Shown here: piece by piece, positions 1 to 11,900 of the stretch | Layout of the letters: every line of letters begins with the position of its first letter | Numbering within the stretch: position 1 is the first letter of the stretch | From: Bugula neritina | Lineage: Eukaryota > Bryozoa > Gymnolaemata > Cheilostomatida > Bugulidae | DNA length: 64,000 nucleotides | NCBI GenBank assembly: GCA_964035545.1 | Contig: OZ037771.1 | Span: forward strand, 12,840,980-12,904,979 | Direction: 5' to 3' | Program-made: the position numbers and the translations under genes | The notes under the pieces: generated by a model | What the model was told of the DNA's origin: nothing | The model's input: only the letters and a program-made list of their open reading frames with translations | Database searches by the model: none

Positions 1-1
1 C

Positions 2-1250
2 TCAAAAAGATCCACGTTTAAACAAAAAGCAGCTATTGAAAAAGTAAAAGTTTTTAAAACTTTCACCACCACAGATGAGCAAACTAAATTCTATACTGGA
101 ATACCTACACGTTCTCTATACTATTTCTTAGCAAGGTGAAAATTATGATTTTCTTATTGCAAAGATAAACTATGGTTTATTACAAATAAACAATGCAAGT
201 CTCACTATGCTAAAATTTCTACATTGATTAAATTTGATGTGTAGTAAAACTGTCATTTTAATTAAATTTGTTGCAGTGTGAGTACATCATTCATACATTT
301 TTTATTAAAGATGTTGTTTTATGTAAGATATTCATAAATACCACAGTGGTCATCTGTATGCTTTGACTTATTTAGTTTAGGGTTTTATTTAAACAAGCAG
401 CAGTATTTTATTTGAGGACAAATTGACTCACTTTCTTTAGGAAAAGTAAATTGTTTTGACTTAAATTTTCCTTGGTTATTTTAAAGCTTATCAAAAGTGG
501 CCTCCTAATCTAATTTTTAGCTGAAACTAACTCAGTGTTTAAAACTAAAATGGTTTACACTTGTTACTAGTTTCACTTATTCAGAAACATTATTAAATGC
601 TATTCTAGAAATAATATGGGTTTGAATTAGTTATAGTATAATTATAAAATGAAGTAATAATTGTTTGTCCACAGTATTTGTTTAAACTCATAACTTCATT
701 CAAAGCATGTATTCATACAACTAGCTTACCATGTACTGTTACAGTATTATGTAACACATGTTGACACACATTACATTCTGTTTGGATGGTGATATATTCA
801 GTCAAGCCTTCAGCTAGCAGTTCTTGAACTTCATAGTTGTTGCAAAATATAACTGAAGCTACTTACCAGAGTGTAAAAACTGCTGAATGAATACAAACTA
901 AGCACAAAATTTATTTAGCACATACAATATAATTTGAATCATAATTTAATTTTCATTCTTTATTTTCTATATTTAGATTTATATGTCCGAAGATGAAAGT
1001 TCTTATTCTCCAAAAAAAGTTAACAAGACAAGATGAACTTTTATTGGCTTTGATGAAGCTGCGTCAAGGTTTACAGTTTCAAATACTTGCTGGCCTTTTT
1101 TATATCTCTAGATTGCTAGCAAGCAAAACCTTCAAAAACACATTAGATATTTTAGCAAGAGAACTGAACAATCTAATAGTTTTTCCAACAAGAGAGAAGC
1201 TGAACATCCCTCTGAGCTTTCAAAGCCAATATGCTACTATATATTTATAG
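2..1250 (+). pseudogene. decayed DDE-superfamily transposase (HTH_Tnp_4/DDE_Tnp_4 type)
   Basis: Two coding blocks join in phase: about 2-137, ending at a possible donor (AG|gtgaaa), and 976-1250. The first carries a motif FYTGIPT followed by an aromatic-rich segment, as at the N-terminus of DDE_Tnp_4/THAP-type transposases. The second carries LTRQDELLLALMKLRQGL followed by a degraded helix-turn-helix and LNNLIVFPTRE, the usual stretch just before the catalytic domain. A TAG at 1248-1250 stops the frame before the first catalytic Asp. A frame-shifted VVDVDC after it may be the remains of the IIDCTE catalytic motif. The element enters from outside the left edge, so its 5' end is unseen. I infer an inactive copy. 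It could also be a spliced host-domesticated fragment, but the stop and frameshift argue against that. Confidence 0.6.
730..852 (-). other. unassigned exon-like open segment
   Basis: This minus-strand stretch of 123 nt is open in one frame and bounded by an acceptor (TTCAG) and a donor (GTAAGC), with phase 1 on both sides. It encodes a segment containing YEVQELLAEGL and a CNVC pair (TECNVCQH). It lies inside the putative intron of the transposase fragment, on the opposite strand. It does not match the missing C-terminus of ORC5, either in sequence or in phase. I do not recognise the protein. It may be a single exon of an unknown gene, part of a second transposon-encoded protein, or chance. 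Confidence 0.2.
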
Positions 1251-2621
1251 TTTATTTGAAAGCTTACGTTGTGGATGTTGACTGCTATAGAAACTGACTA
1301 CTGTTTTCAAAATTTAAAAGGAAAACAAGTTCCTGGTGCAGAAGTGGCAGAATATGTAATACAATTTTTTTCAAGTTGAAAGTAAGAAATGGGGTCATTT
1401 CAGCATTCATAAGCTGCACATACTAGCTTATGTGTATATTTATACAGTGTGGACTTGCTATTACTGCGAGCAACAATATTACCAGCATGGGTGGTTGATT
1501 TAACCTTTTAGTAGTTCCCATGGCTTACATACAATAAAATTCTAGTTGAATAGAATATTTACTATTGTAAAGTACAAAACAAATGACCAGAATATTTCAT
1601 TTGTTAAACAGAAATTTTGTAATACTACTGTGGATTGGCTACTGTACATTAGCTAGATGTAGGCGGAGTCCACACTACCCAGCCATCCAGATGCAAATAC
1701 TAAAGGGCCATTCAAAAACCAGCCAATCACAGTCATGTACCAAATTCACAGATGTTTACTGCAAGCTTCCAATGCTAAACAATAACCCATTCAAGCTGCA
1801 ACAACAAATAACTACTAAGCTGGCAGTTATGTAATAATTGGCCTTAAGTTGCAAAAGTGTACCAGGTCATTTTTCTAGACATGCAATTTTTATTTGCGTT
1901 TTATAAACACTTAATTTAGACATTTTAAAAAATCATTTCAAGAGTCATCAATTTAAGATATGAAATTAAATAATGCATGAAAAAAAAGTTGCACAACTAG
2001 CTTTTAGAAGCATGCATTTTGCAATTGAACTTGCAGAATTTTATATCAGTTACAATGGTAAGACCTTGACCTGGTACACTTCGCTGATTGGCTGAGTTTT
2101 ACATGGTCTATTAAGAGAAACATGCAATTTATATATAATCTAACATACTAAGGTCACACGGACAACATGTGGGAAACCGTCTAGCCGAAATTGGGCTGTT
2201 TGTGGGTTTTCATGCAAGTAACATGCTGAGCGGGAAGGGCAGAGAGCTCATGCGGGTTTGATCTAATTGCTTGATTACTATTGAGCTCACTTTTTAATTT
2301 CAATTCAAGTTTTAATTTTTAGCAAACCGAATTAAAACAGTTTCATAATATCGAAAGACACTTTGCCGATGATGTAGATTGAAAAGCAAACATCTGTATG
2401 CAAACAGTGAAGCTAGACTCCAAGATCATTAGCTAATAAATTTCCACACCCACAACCCATGCATTGTGTGTGGCAGGCCGTTCCTTGAACGGGTTTTCAA
2501 AAACTTGAACCCACATGCAGAAAACCTGCGTCGTGTGGCCCTACGATAATGTGTTTAGCTAGGAGATACCACTCAAGGAAAGACAACTCTCAAACCGTGA
2601 AAGTATATACTGTGAACTTAC
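1251..2621. other. noncoding stretch 3' of ORC5
   Basis: AT-rich sequence with no supportable coding exon. I searched the minus strand here for the last ORC5 exon (about 50 residues expected from animal orthologs) and found no match. The region holds the probable MITE at about 2149-2552. Confidence 0.5.
2149..2552. mobile_element. probable MITE with imperfect terminal inverted repeats
   Basis: The left end reads TAAGGTCACACGGAC and the right end, reverse-complemented, reads TAGGGCCACACGACG. Just inside each end is a TGTGGG or ATGTGGG block. The roughly 400 bp between them is noncoding and has no open frame. The paired ends and the size fit a non-autonomous DNA transposon. The target-site duplication is unclear (TA at most). 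Confidence 0.45.
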
Positions 2622-5600
2622 TTGTGTGTAGAGATGGGTGGTGGGCATAACTTTACCTTCCACAATAGAATAGAATATAGCCATCAGTCTATCTAGCTGA
2701 AACTGTTTAGGGCCGACGATTTGGTTACTCGTCTGCAAGAGAGTTGAAGGAGACTCAGGCTTTCAGTAAGAACCCTATGGTGAACTAGGCCAACTTTTTG
2801 AAGTTATTTCTCACTGGCGGTCATTTTATTGTGTTAACAATTACACCTCTACATCAAACTACATCATTTTGCGATATAACAAAACCTGCCCACTGGCACA
2901 TATTTGTGACAAGTGGCTCTATTTAGGAACTAGGACTGCACTGTAGGCACAGCTTTGCATATTTCACCAGATACCCTCACCTGTAACGGTTGATTGGTTT
3001 TAATGAGAAACTAAACACAAGCTGAGGCAAACTATTGCTACTATTGTGAAATAGACTTACTCTATCGGGATTCTTTGTGAGGGTCCGCTTTCTAAGTCTC
3101 CCACAATTCTGTTAACATAAATACAATTTATAATACTTCTACCACCCTTGACATAGCAGAGGGTTTAAGTCTCAAAAATATCTCAAAGCTTCGAAACTGG
3201 AAGTTATAAAGCTTATTAGAGAAAAGTCAAAACTTAATTACAATTGAGTTTCAGATTTAAATCGCTTCAATATATGGCCATTCCCTGAAGGCTAGTATTT
3301 GGCACAAAAACTATACACTGGTATGACGGCTATTCCCAACCTACATGAGTATATTACTTTCTCTTGTATAATAATGTATGTGTGAAAATGACTTCAATAG
3401 GAGTCTGTATGAGTGAACATGACTTCAATAGAAGTCTGTATGTGTGAACATGACTTCAATAGAAGTCTGTATGAGTGAACATGACTTCAATAGAAGTCTG
3501 TATGTGTGAACATGACTTCAACAAAAGTCTGTATGTGTGAACATGACTTCAATAGAAGTCTGTATGAGTGAACATGACTTCAATAGAAGTTTGTATGTGT
3601 GAACATGACTTCAATAGAAGTCTGTATGTGTGAACATGACTTCAATAGAAGTCTGTATGTGTGAACATGACTTCAATGGAAGTCTGTATGTGTGAACATG
3701 ACTTTAGTGCAACTCTGTACGTGTAAACAGGTCTTTACTGGTCAGCGCCAGTAAAATGCATATTATTATGAAATTCGTGTGGCCCCGGAATACCGACCTT
3801 CACGAAAAATTTCCTGTCTGACTTGGCTGGATTGTAGGACGCGAGGTAAGCTGCTATGAGCAAGTATTTGGAGAAGTAGGGCAACTCCACACTCTGCTTC
3901 AGATTGCAGTCTACAACATATGACCTTGAACTCATTATTCAACAACTTATTAGTCAACAAGGAGACGTTCTCACCAGTACTTCTCAGAAGAGAGTTGTAT
4001 ATTCTGACCAAAGCAAGAAAGAAGCTGTATGACAGATCTACATTACACAGTATCTAGAATGATACGCGACTACAAGAAACATATGCTAAGGAAGACAATT
4101 CCTAAATAGATGAATAACATGGCTTGAGTAGCATAAATCAATCTCAAATTTGTTACATAAACCTGACAATTAAAGTTCCCTTAGTGTTGATTGTTCCACC
4201 TGAAAATATGATATTTTACATGATTAGTTAGAGTTGACATGAGCGCAGGTAAAAGTTGGCTTTATACTGTACCTGTCAGCTTGATAGCTCCTTCATCTTC
4301 TGCTTGCACCTTCTCCCATTGGCTGCTGGACATTTCATGAAGATATATTGAGCTTATGGCAGTCTTTAGTTGTGGCTCTATAGCCTTCCACAGAGCCCTG
4401 TGATTGGTTGCAGCAACTGAAAAGACAATAATATTATATAATATAATACATTATATATTATATAATACAATATATCACATAATATATACTTTAGAGAAAT
4501 TTCTTACTAATACATGTATATATTAACTGTACTCGTCAGGTGCTATTTCATGATGTGAACACATGCATGCACACACACACACATTACAACATATATCAAA
4601 ATTAAACAATTATTTATAGCAACGAATACCTGCTCCAGTGTTTACAGGTTCACAATACTTCTTAAAGTTCATGTTCGAAAGATATTTGAGCTCTCTAAGA
4701 TTTCGAGTTATCGTGAAGAACACATTGACTATTAGATGACAGTAGTTTGTGTAGAAGTCTTTGTCGGTGTCTTCGGGAACCAGACTGGACAGTATTTCTA
4801 TCAAGTCGTCTACAGTGAAGAGAGACTACGGCTACATACGTTGTGATATGTCTTACAGGAAGTACAATACAATACTATGATGGTGAAATACGTATATATG
4901 AACTAACACTAAAACATTATAGTAAAATGAAAGCTCATTTTCTGGATATATAGTGTAAATACATCATAATAACAGATAAATCAGCCGTCGTCTAGGGGTT
5001 AAAGCGTTTGCTTTGTGAACAGGAAGTCATGGGTTCGAGCCCCGACAAAGGTCATTGGTGATGTTAGGAAGAGCATCCAGTCATAATTGCTCCTGTGCCC
5101 CATCTGAATAAGTCCTTAGCCCGATTTAACAAAAAAATCCCTTCCATCAGGGGTTCTCACAGCGATAGCGACTATAAACTTGCGTGAATAACAGATAAAT
5201 CATATTTATCATGATAACATATAAATTATAACTGATTTATCATGTAATACAGTGTGTAAAGCAGCTGCAGTGGGTTACCTTTACTGTACGGTGAGAAATG
5301 AAGAGTTATTGGCTCCCGATATCCTGTGAGAAACTGCCTGAAGTTTTCCCATGGAATTTCACTTTCTAGTAGAACACACACTTGGCTTTGGCTCTGAAAT
5401 CATAAATATTCCTAAACATCTGTTGAATAAATAAAGTATCCGTTGAATAAATAAAGTATCCGTTGAATAAATAAAGTATCTGTTGAATATAATATGGTCA
5501 ACACTTTATCTACACATATAAAGTAGTACCCGTTGAATATCTGTTCAACACCCAAAACACACACTTGGTATAACAGAGAGAGAGTAAAAGAGGCATAGAG

Positions 5601-7469
5601 AGCGGAATAATGGTATACTCACCAGTTCTTTGAGCCTCAGCAGTGCAGGTAGAACATTCGCAGGTAAAGATCTTAGCTTTTCAGCTCGCTCAAATACCTA
5701 CAACAATGACATGTTTGGAATTAATCTTCCCTATTGATCATACTGACTAAATGAGAAATAAAGTGAATGAGAAAGAACGTACTTACCAGGTAAGCTGTTG
5801 TGTTGGAGTAATGTTCGTGCTTTAGAGTTTGATGCAATAGTCTGACGAATGAATTCATGTCTTCACATTTTCCAGCTGGCTGATTGGTCAAATTTAATTG
5901 GGTCAAAATGTGCTCATATATTAGTTTTTGAGTGTAGAATTCGGCACAATGTATCAGCACATGGGGTAGCTAGAAAATAAGCAGCAGCAGAACTAATATC
6001 ATGTACCAGAATGAAAAATGTCGCATAACATAAAATTAATTTTATTCTAATTTTTTCATAGCACTCTCAAACATGTAGTAAGTAATAACAAATGGAAAAA
6101 TTTTAAAAATCCTTTTATGGGTTTAGTTGAATCACTAAAACACCCGATAACAGTTAATAGCCTGAAAACCTTCATATCTAGAAATGCAAGTACTAGTCCG
6201 GCAATGAGTAAAGTAATGCTGCAGGTAAAAGCACATGTTGACTTAAATTTAAAATCCTTTAATGAATACAGAATAACTACAGTATAAAAAAACTTTTTAA
6301 TCTTAAACTATAAATACTAACCTCTTGTTGCTCTAAAACTCGTCTGATGCACAATGTTTTCCCAGAGGCAGTGTGACCATGAACAAATATACTTGGAACA
6401 GTATTAACCTAGAAGGAAGATATACAGTGATATCGCGTAATCAGTAAAAAGTGTAACATGGAAGCTACTGCAGCTGCAGTACAAGCTCACACATAGTTAT
6501 TACCAATAAAGGCTGCAACACTATTTATATAGCTCAATTATCAGAAAAGGTTTACTGTAAACTCTTAGAAAAACAACTCAGACAATTGATTAATAACATG
6601 AACCATGATGCTAATCACTTATTTTGTTTGAACTGTAACTACAATTTTCATATTGATATGCATATTCAAGACAGATAGTTACTATTAAACTTAGTAGAGC
6701 TACTTTAGAACAAAAAATTATAAACAATATTAAACTAAAATTAGTTATAGCTATACTAATCATTATTAGTATTAGTATTACCCACATTTCCTTCTAGATT
6801 TACTTTTCATAACAATATTCTACAACCTTTTGTTTTATACAACTTCAGCAACTCACTCCATAAATTTTATTCAGAGTCATTCATTAACACTTACATCCAA
6901 TTTCATACTATAACTGTATAAATAATAGTGTAATTATTTTTATAACTATCTAAATCTTCACTAAGTTCATAATGACTAATGAGTATGATTATAATGAATA
7001 ATACCCATAATCATAATGAAATGAAAACGATTGTATTTATAATACTAATTTACCATTAAATACTAATAACTATAAGTATAAGTAATACTAATACTAATTT
7101 TCGTTCACAAATTTTCGTTTGATCATTGGCTCATTGCTGATTACTTAAAACAATGAATCAAACAATTTCAATCTCAAAGTCGAACACGCTAAAAACTGAA
7201 CATGTAAACATAAACAATGAATGAACCAGATCATAATGATAATGAATTATCATTATTGAATATCAATATGGTAACATTAACTATAAGTATGACACTGACA
7301 GCATCTACGACTACTAGTACTAGTACTATCACTATGCACTATTTAGTATTTACTTCCAAGTTTAATTATTATTAAACTTATATTTCTTCTAAGCAAACAC
7401 ACTTACTTTAGTAATTATTGATCTCAGCATAGCGCATTGATGGTAGCGACATTGAACATTTGCATCCAT
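2622..7469 (-). CDS. ORC5: origin recognition complex subunit 5, 3' end not found
   Basis: ORC5 is an AAA+-like subunit of the six-protein nuclear complex that marks replication origins and helps load the MCM helicase. Exons read in coding order: 7407-7469, 6322-6408, 5787-5969, 5623-5697, 5279-5393, 4630-4809, 4273-4416, 3798-3910, 3061-3108, 2622-2732. They give 373 codons and every junction keeps phase. Exon 2 has the Walker A loop GHTASGKT. Exon 4 gives VFERAEKL where human ORC5 has the Walker B segment VLDKAEYL, so the Asp is Glu here. Later landmarks are [39 protein letters not shown], and [19 protein letters not shown]. The start is the first ATG of an N-terminus resembling human CRESQV. 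About 50 C-terminal residues are missing: that exon lies outside the window or is too diverged to see. The exon 8 donor (AAG|gtcggt) is unusual. Confidence 0.9.
3373..3728. repeat. 32-bp tandem repeat, about 11 units
   Basis: A unit containing GAACATGACTTCAATAGAAG and GTCTGTATG recurs every 32 bp, alternating between tgtgtg and tgagtg variants. It sits in the ORC5 intron just beyond the exon 8 donor. Units at the right end are the most diverged. Confidence 0.9.
4982..5188 (+). mobile_element. tRNA-derived SINE, copy 1
   Basis: The head is tRNA-like, with an A-box-like TCTAGGGGTTAAAGCG and a B-box-like GGGTTCGAGCCCC. The body contains GATGTTAGGAAGAGCATCCA and the tail ends GACTATAAACTTG. The same body and tail recur at 49856-50061 (+), 59692-59868 (-) and 63149-63368 (-), so this is a dispersed family with RNA polymerase III promoter parts. 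It lies in an ORC5 intron. An anticodon arm typical of a working tRNA is not evident. Confidence 0.85.
5412..5492. repeat. 20-bp tandem repeat in ORC5 intron
   Basis: About four units of GTTGAATAAATAAAGTATCC lie directly upstream of the exon 5 acceptor on the coding (minus) strand, though the repeat does not include the splice site. Confidence 0.85.
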
Positions 7470-7893
7470 TGCTGTTGAACTTTTTCAAATCATTAAACCA
7501 GTTAGACATTAGCTAACTTTTTGGTTTCGACGGCCAGAGGACAACTGGTTGAAAATAAAGATTAGCGCTGGTTAAAGGTTAGCCTGTGTTCCGAACATTT
7601 CTTCGCTCTACCGAGCAAGTTCAATTGCAACAGCACTAAAAGGAAACGCGCAGGAGAATCTATAATAAAGGCTGGTGGCGGGAAATATTTTGTTCCCTGC
7701 CGTGCGTTAAAGTACTGCTTGTCCATTGCAAGAGAAGACAACTCTTTAACTTTATCTTGTAGTCCTCGCTATAAATCATAATCACTGTATATAATACTTC
7801 AGTCTGTTCAAAATTATGTGCACAGATGAAAGATCATTCAACAAATTTATTTTACAAAAAATATGATACAATAAACTGGCAGTTGTCAAATTA
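7470..7893. promoter_or_regulatory. ORC5 5' flank / NOP9 3' flank
   Basis: About 420 bp separates the ORC5 start codon from the NOP9 stop codon on the same strand. It must hold the ORC5 promoter and 5' UTR and the NOP9 3' UTR. It is somewhat GC-richer between about 7520 and 7700. I see no clear TATA box in the right place. Confidence 0.4.
7846..7851 (-). terminator. AATAAA polyadenylation signal of NOP9
   Basis: AATAAA on the minus strand lies 43 nt after the NOP9 stop codon, which fits the usual mRNA 3'-end signal. Confidence 0.5.
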
Positions 7894-8739
7894 CTAGGTT
7901 TTCTTTTTCTTCATTTTCTTTTTTGGAGAGGCAGTACCTACAAACAGAAATTATTTAAATGAATTTATTGGAACATACTGCTGATCTACATAAACTAAAG
8001 TAAAAGGAGTAAATCCTTCAACAGAGAAAAACTTCAAATGTCTTTGCTTCACTTAGTTCAACTTTTATTACATAAAACCTATGAGGAAAGTCAAACACAA
8101 TTCACTCCTACAAAGTTTCACTGTCCCAGTAATCTACTGTGGAAAGTCGACAATCTGTTGACTACTCAGGTTTTTCTGACTGATACTTCAAGTAAAACTA
8201 AGTTTAGCAAATTAAACAAGATAAATACTGCAATTCACAACATGAACCATTCACCTTCCGAAGTTGCAGCGTGTTTGACCTCATCACCAATGATCTCTTC
8301 CCCCAATGCTCTCTTCTTTCTCAACTTGTTCTGCTCGATGAGCCACGCGTCCCACTCTTTGCGAGTGTGCATGAACGACTTGAGTCGGATATTGTAAGTG
8401 ATCACTCTGCCACTCTTACTCGCTACCAACACAAGCAACCACATTCCACACTCTAACATCTTGTATGTATGTAGGCAGTGTAACAGGAGCAATACAGCAA
8501 GTAGTTAATGCATTTTGACTGTGACAAGCTGAAAAAAGGTGTAGCTTACCAATGTAGCATTTGGCTTTAGCAGTTTTAGTAATTGATAATTGTAAGTTAG
8601 CTGGCCGGCCAATAGCTTGTATTTGAGTTTTATGAGTTCGTCAAATACTGCAGTAGCAGCAACTGGTAGTAGTATTAGTAGTATTAGTAGTATTGGTAGT
8701 ATTAGTATTAGTATTAGTAGTAGTAGTAGTAGCAGCAGC

Positions 8740-8812
<73 letters not shown>

Positions 8813-8895
8813 GTATTAGTAGTAGTAGTAGCAGTAGTAGTACTAGTAGTAGTAGCAGCAGCAGTAGTAGTAGTAGTAGTAGTAGCAGCAGCAGC

Positions 8896-8960
<65 letters not shown>

Positions 8961-11900
8961 TAGTAGTAGTGGTAGTAGTAGTAGCTAGTAGTAGTAGTAG
9001 TAGTAGTAGTAGCTAGTAGTAGTAGTAGTAGTAGCAGCTAGTAGTAGAAAACCAATACTCAATTGACAGATTTTATATAAAAAATGATTAGAAATGACAA
9101 AGAAGGCATTCAAAGCGACTCAATCCACATAATAAACACTGCAAGTAGCACCGACACTCACCAAAGATCTTTCGAAAAGATGTGCTCATAGCTTCAGCCA
9201 CAGAACACTTTTCCGGTACTGTGAGGTGAGCCCAAAGAGTGTCAAATACACGACTTCCGATTGGATGAGTGGCCAGGAGAATGCAGCACTCCTTTAACAC
9301 AAGGAGATAGACACCATTATAAGTACAGCAAATCTTCCCTAAGAGCTAAAAATGCTTCACAAGTTTATCAACAAAAATATTGCATACTGAAGACTTATGC
9401 CCAATAAAGAGTTGAACCAGAATAAAACTTCAGATTTTCAAATTACAGCAACTAAATCCTTGTTCCAGACCTCCAACTTGAAGGAATTTAACACTTCAAA
9501 CAAATTATATTCCAAAAACCTTGTATAATTAATTATGTTATAAACTATAATTTAATACATTCAGCAATGCTGAATTGTCTTGCCCGGCACAACATTTGCA
9601 TGAATAAGTTTATAGACAGGCAAGTTACCAGAATGGCTACAATTCTTTACCAGACAAGACTATTTCACTATTATTAGAATATAGTTACCGGGTTTAATCT
9701 AGAAGCACAAACTTTCTTGGAATTGTTGTCCACGTTAGTAGAAGACATGAAGGCATCAAATATTCTAGATCCAAACTTGGAGAACGCGAGGCTGACAAAC
9801 TGCTCCTTGGAGAGGTTGGCCACCGCAGAGCAGATGAATTTAGTGTCGGGAAAGTCGAGCAGCTTCTGGGCAATCATAGAGGACCCATAGGACATGCGAG
9901 TGATTCTTTGAGGTAACTAGTGAAGGAATATGTACAGAGAATATTATACACTTACTTGCGATAGTAATACACTTACTTGTGATAGTAATACACATACTTG
10001 TGATGGTAATACACTTACTTGTGGTAGTAATACACATACTTGTGATAGTAATACACTTACTATGGTAGTAATACACATACTATGATAGTAATACACGTAC
10101 TATGATAGTAATACAACATGTATACTATGATAGTAATACACATAGATTAATACATAATACATGTAGGCATTGAGGATAATACATAGAGACATGGCAGTAT
10201 TTCATGTATAAATATAATAAAGACTTGTAATCATAGTGATAAAACACGAATTAGAGCTCGTAATGTATGTAGACACGGCACTAATACAAATGTATGTATG
10301 TATGTACCTAGATGTTGAAATGATTTTAAATAACTTCCCCCCAACAGTTGTCTTTCAAACATGTTTTAAATATATTTGCATGGAAAAAATTATTACAAAA
10401 TATTTCAAGACTGATCACCAAATGGCTACTCTTCTCAGCCTGACACATGATTTAATGATATAATAAATACAAAAACTCCCCTAAACATACATTAAATTCA
10501 CAATGACTCTAACAACCTTTAATATGATACAATTATAACTGAAAAAAACAAAGAGAAGACGAATACTAATATAATACAGTTACTCAAGTCTGAATACAAC
10601 CGCATACCTTACCTCATTATCGGCCATGTTGTATTCTACTGACTCAACAGCCAATGATATTATAAGGTTTCTATCTTCTCCAACTTCCTCTTTTAATGAC
10701 TAAATATAATCACATGCAGAATATATCTATTCAATGAAACCAAGAGTGATTAACGCTTAATTCTATTTAGGTAATAGTACCAGTTTGAATAGTGATACTA
10801 GAGTTAGTAGTGATACTAGAGTTAGTAATGATACTGGAGTTAGTAGCGATACCAGAGTTAGTAGTGGCACAATTCCAGGCATAATCTTAGCTGGATTCTT
10901 TTAGTAAGATGGTGGCAGATATATTTAGGTAAATTATAAGGTGACTATAAACACGCATAGTAATGGCTCTCCTATCACAACAACTAATTAGAACACAAAC
11001 CCCAGTCCTCTATCCACTAACTGTCATCATTGTCAAATTGATAAATACTGAAACTGATCTTTAAGGACTACAATCAACTGATAGAAAAGACTTGGCAATT
11101 TTACAACCTACGGTCTTGAGGTGAAGAGTGAAGTGTTGTAAACCCTGAATATTATAGGAGAAGGGCATAATATGACTGAGTGAGTGATTTAGTCACACGT
11201 AGTAGTCGGTAGAGTAAATAGGAAACACTTACATCCAGCACTTCCTCTTGTTCGCTGGGAAACCTAACGGCTGCCTCCAGTAACTTCACAATAAGAAAAC
11301 TCTGCCTTCCATTCAGAAAGTGGAAAAATCGGCCTTTTAGGACGTTGAGTACTTTTCTTAGCTAAAAGGGAGAGAGAAGGAAGAGCATACAATGAGTATA
11401 TAGAATAGACAACTCCAACGGAGACAAGAGATTTATGTAGAGCTTTGATATGTTAATTTATTGTATTACAGAGAGCGTCTATGTGTTGCATGCTTATACA
11501 TACATACTATTTACTGCTACTCAGCAAGTCGAATGCTTTACAGCACAACTGACTTCACATAACATCTGACATAACCTGTCTCCAGGTGTCAAGTGAAGTC
11601 ATCAGCAGTACAAACAAGATGTCCTACCTGTGAGGTACTTTTGACATTCAAGATGGCCGCTTGAACCACATGATTGCTGTGGGAAAGTTCTACGAGACTG
11701 TCAAAGTGAGGGATTATCACCTCCTTGAGGAGCTTGCTCATCGGAACTTTGCTGAGAACTTCAACAAACACTTCGCAGAAGTACGAGCCAGTTTTATCCG
11801 TCAAAATTTGTGGCAACCCCTGACTGCAAGAAATACAGGAGTAAAGGTACATAAAATGGTGGAGTAGCAGATGTTATGTGCAGAGCTAATATACCGCTGG

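Noticed and set aside
8038-8397. 119-residue plus-strand frame
   Set aside because: Antisense to the NOP9 exon at 8255-8422 and continuing into AT-rich intron; no recognisable domain.
8617-9016. Long poly-Ser and poly-Val/Ala open frames
   Set aside because: They are frames of an AGT/AGC microsatellite in a NOP9 intron; the same holds at 22088-22450, 29754-30183 and 56851-57632.
11661-11867. 68-residue plus-strand frame
   Set aside because: Antisense shadow of the NOP9 exon at 11628-11823; the minus strand carries the conserved Pumilio-type protein.
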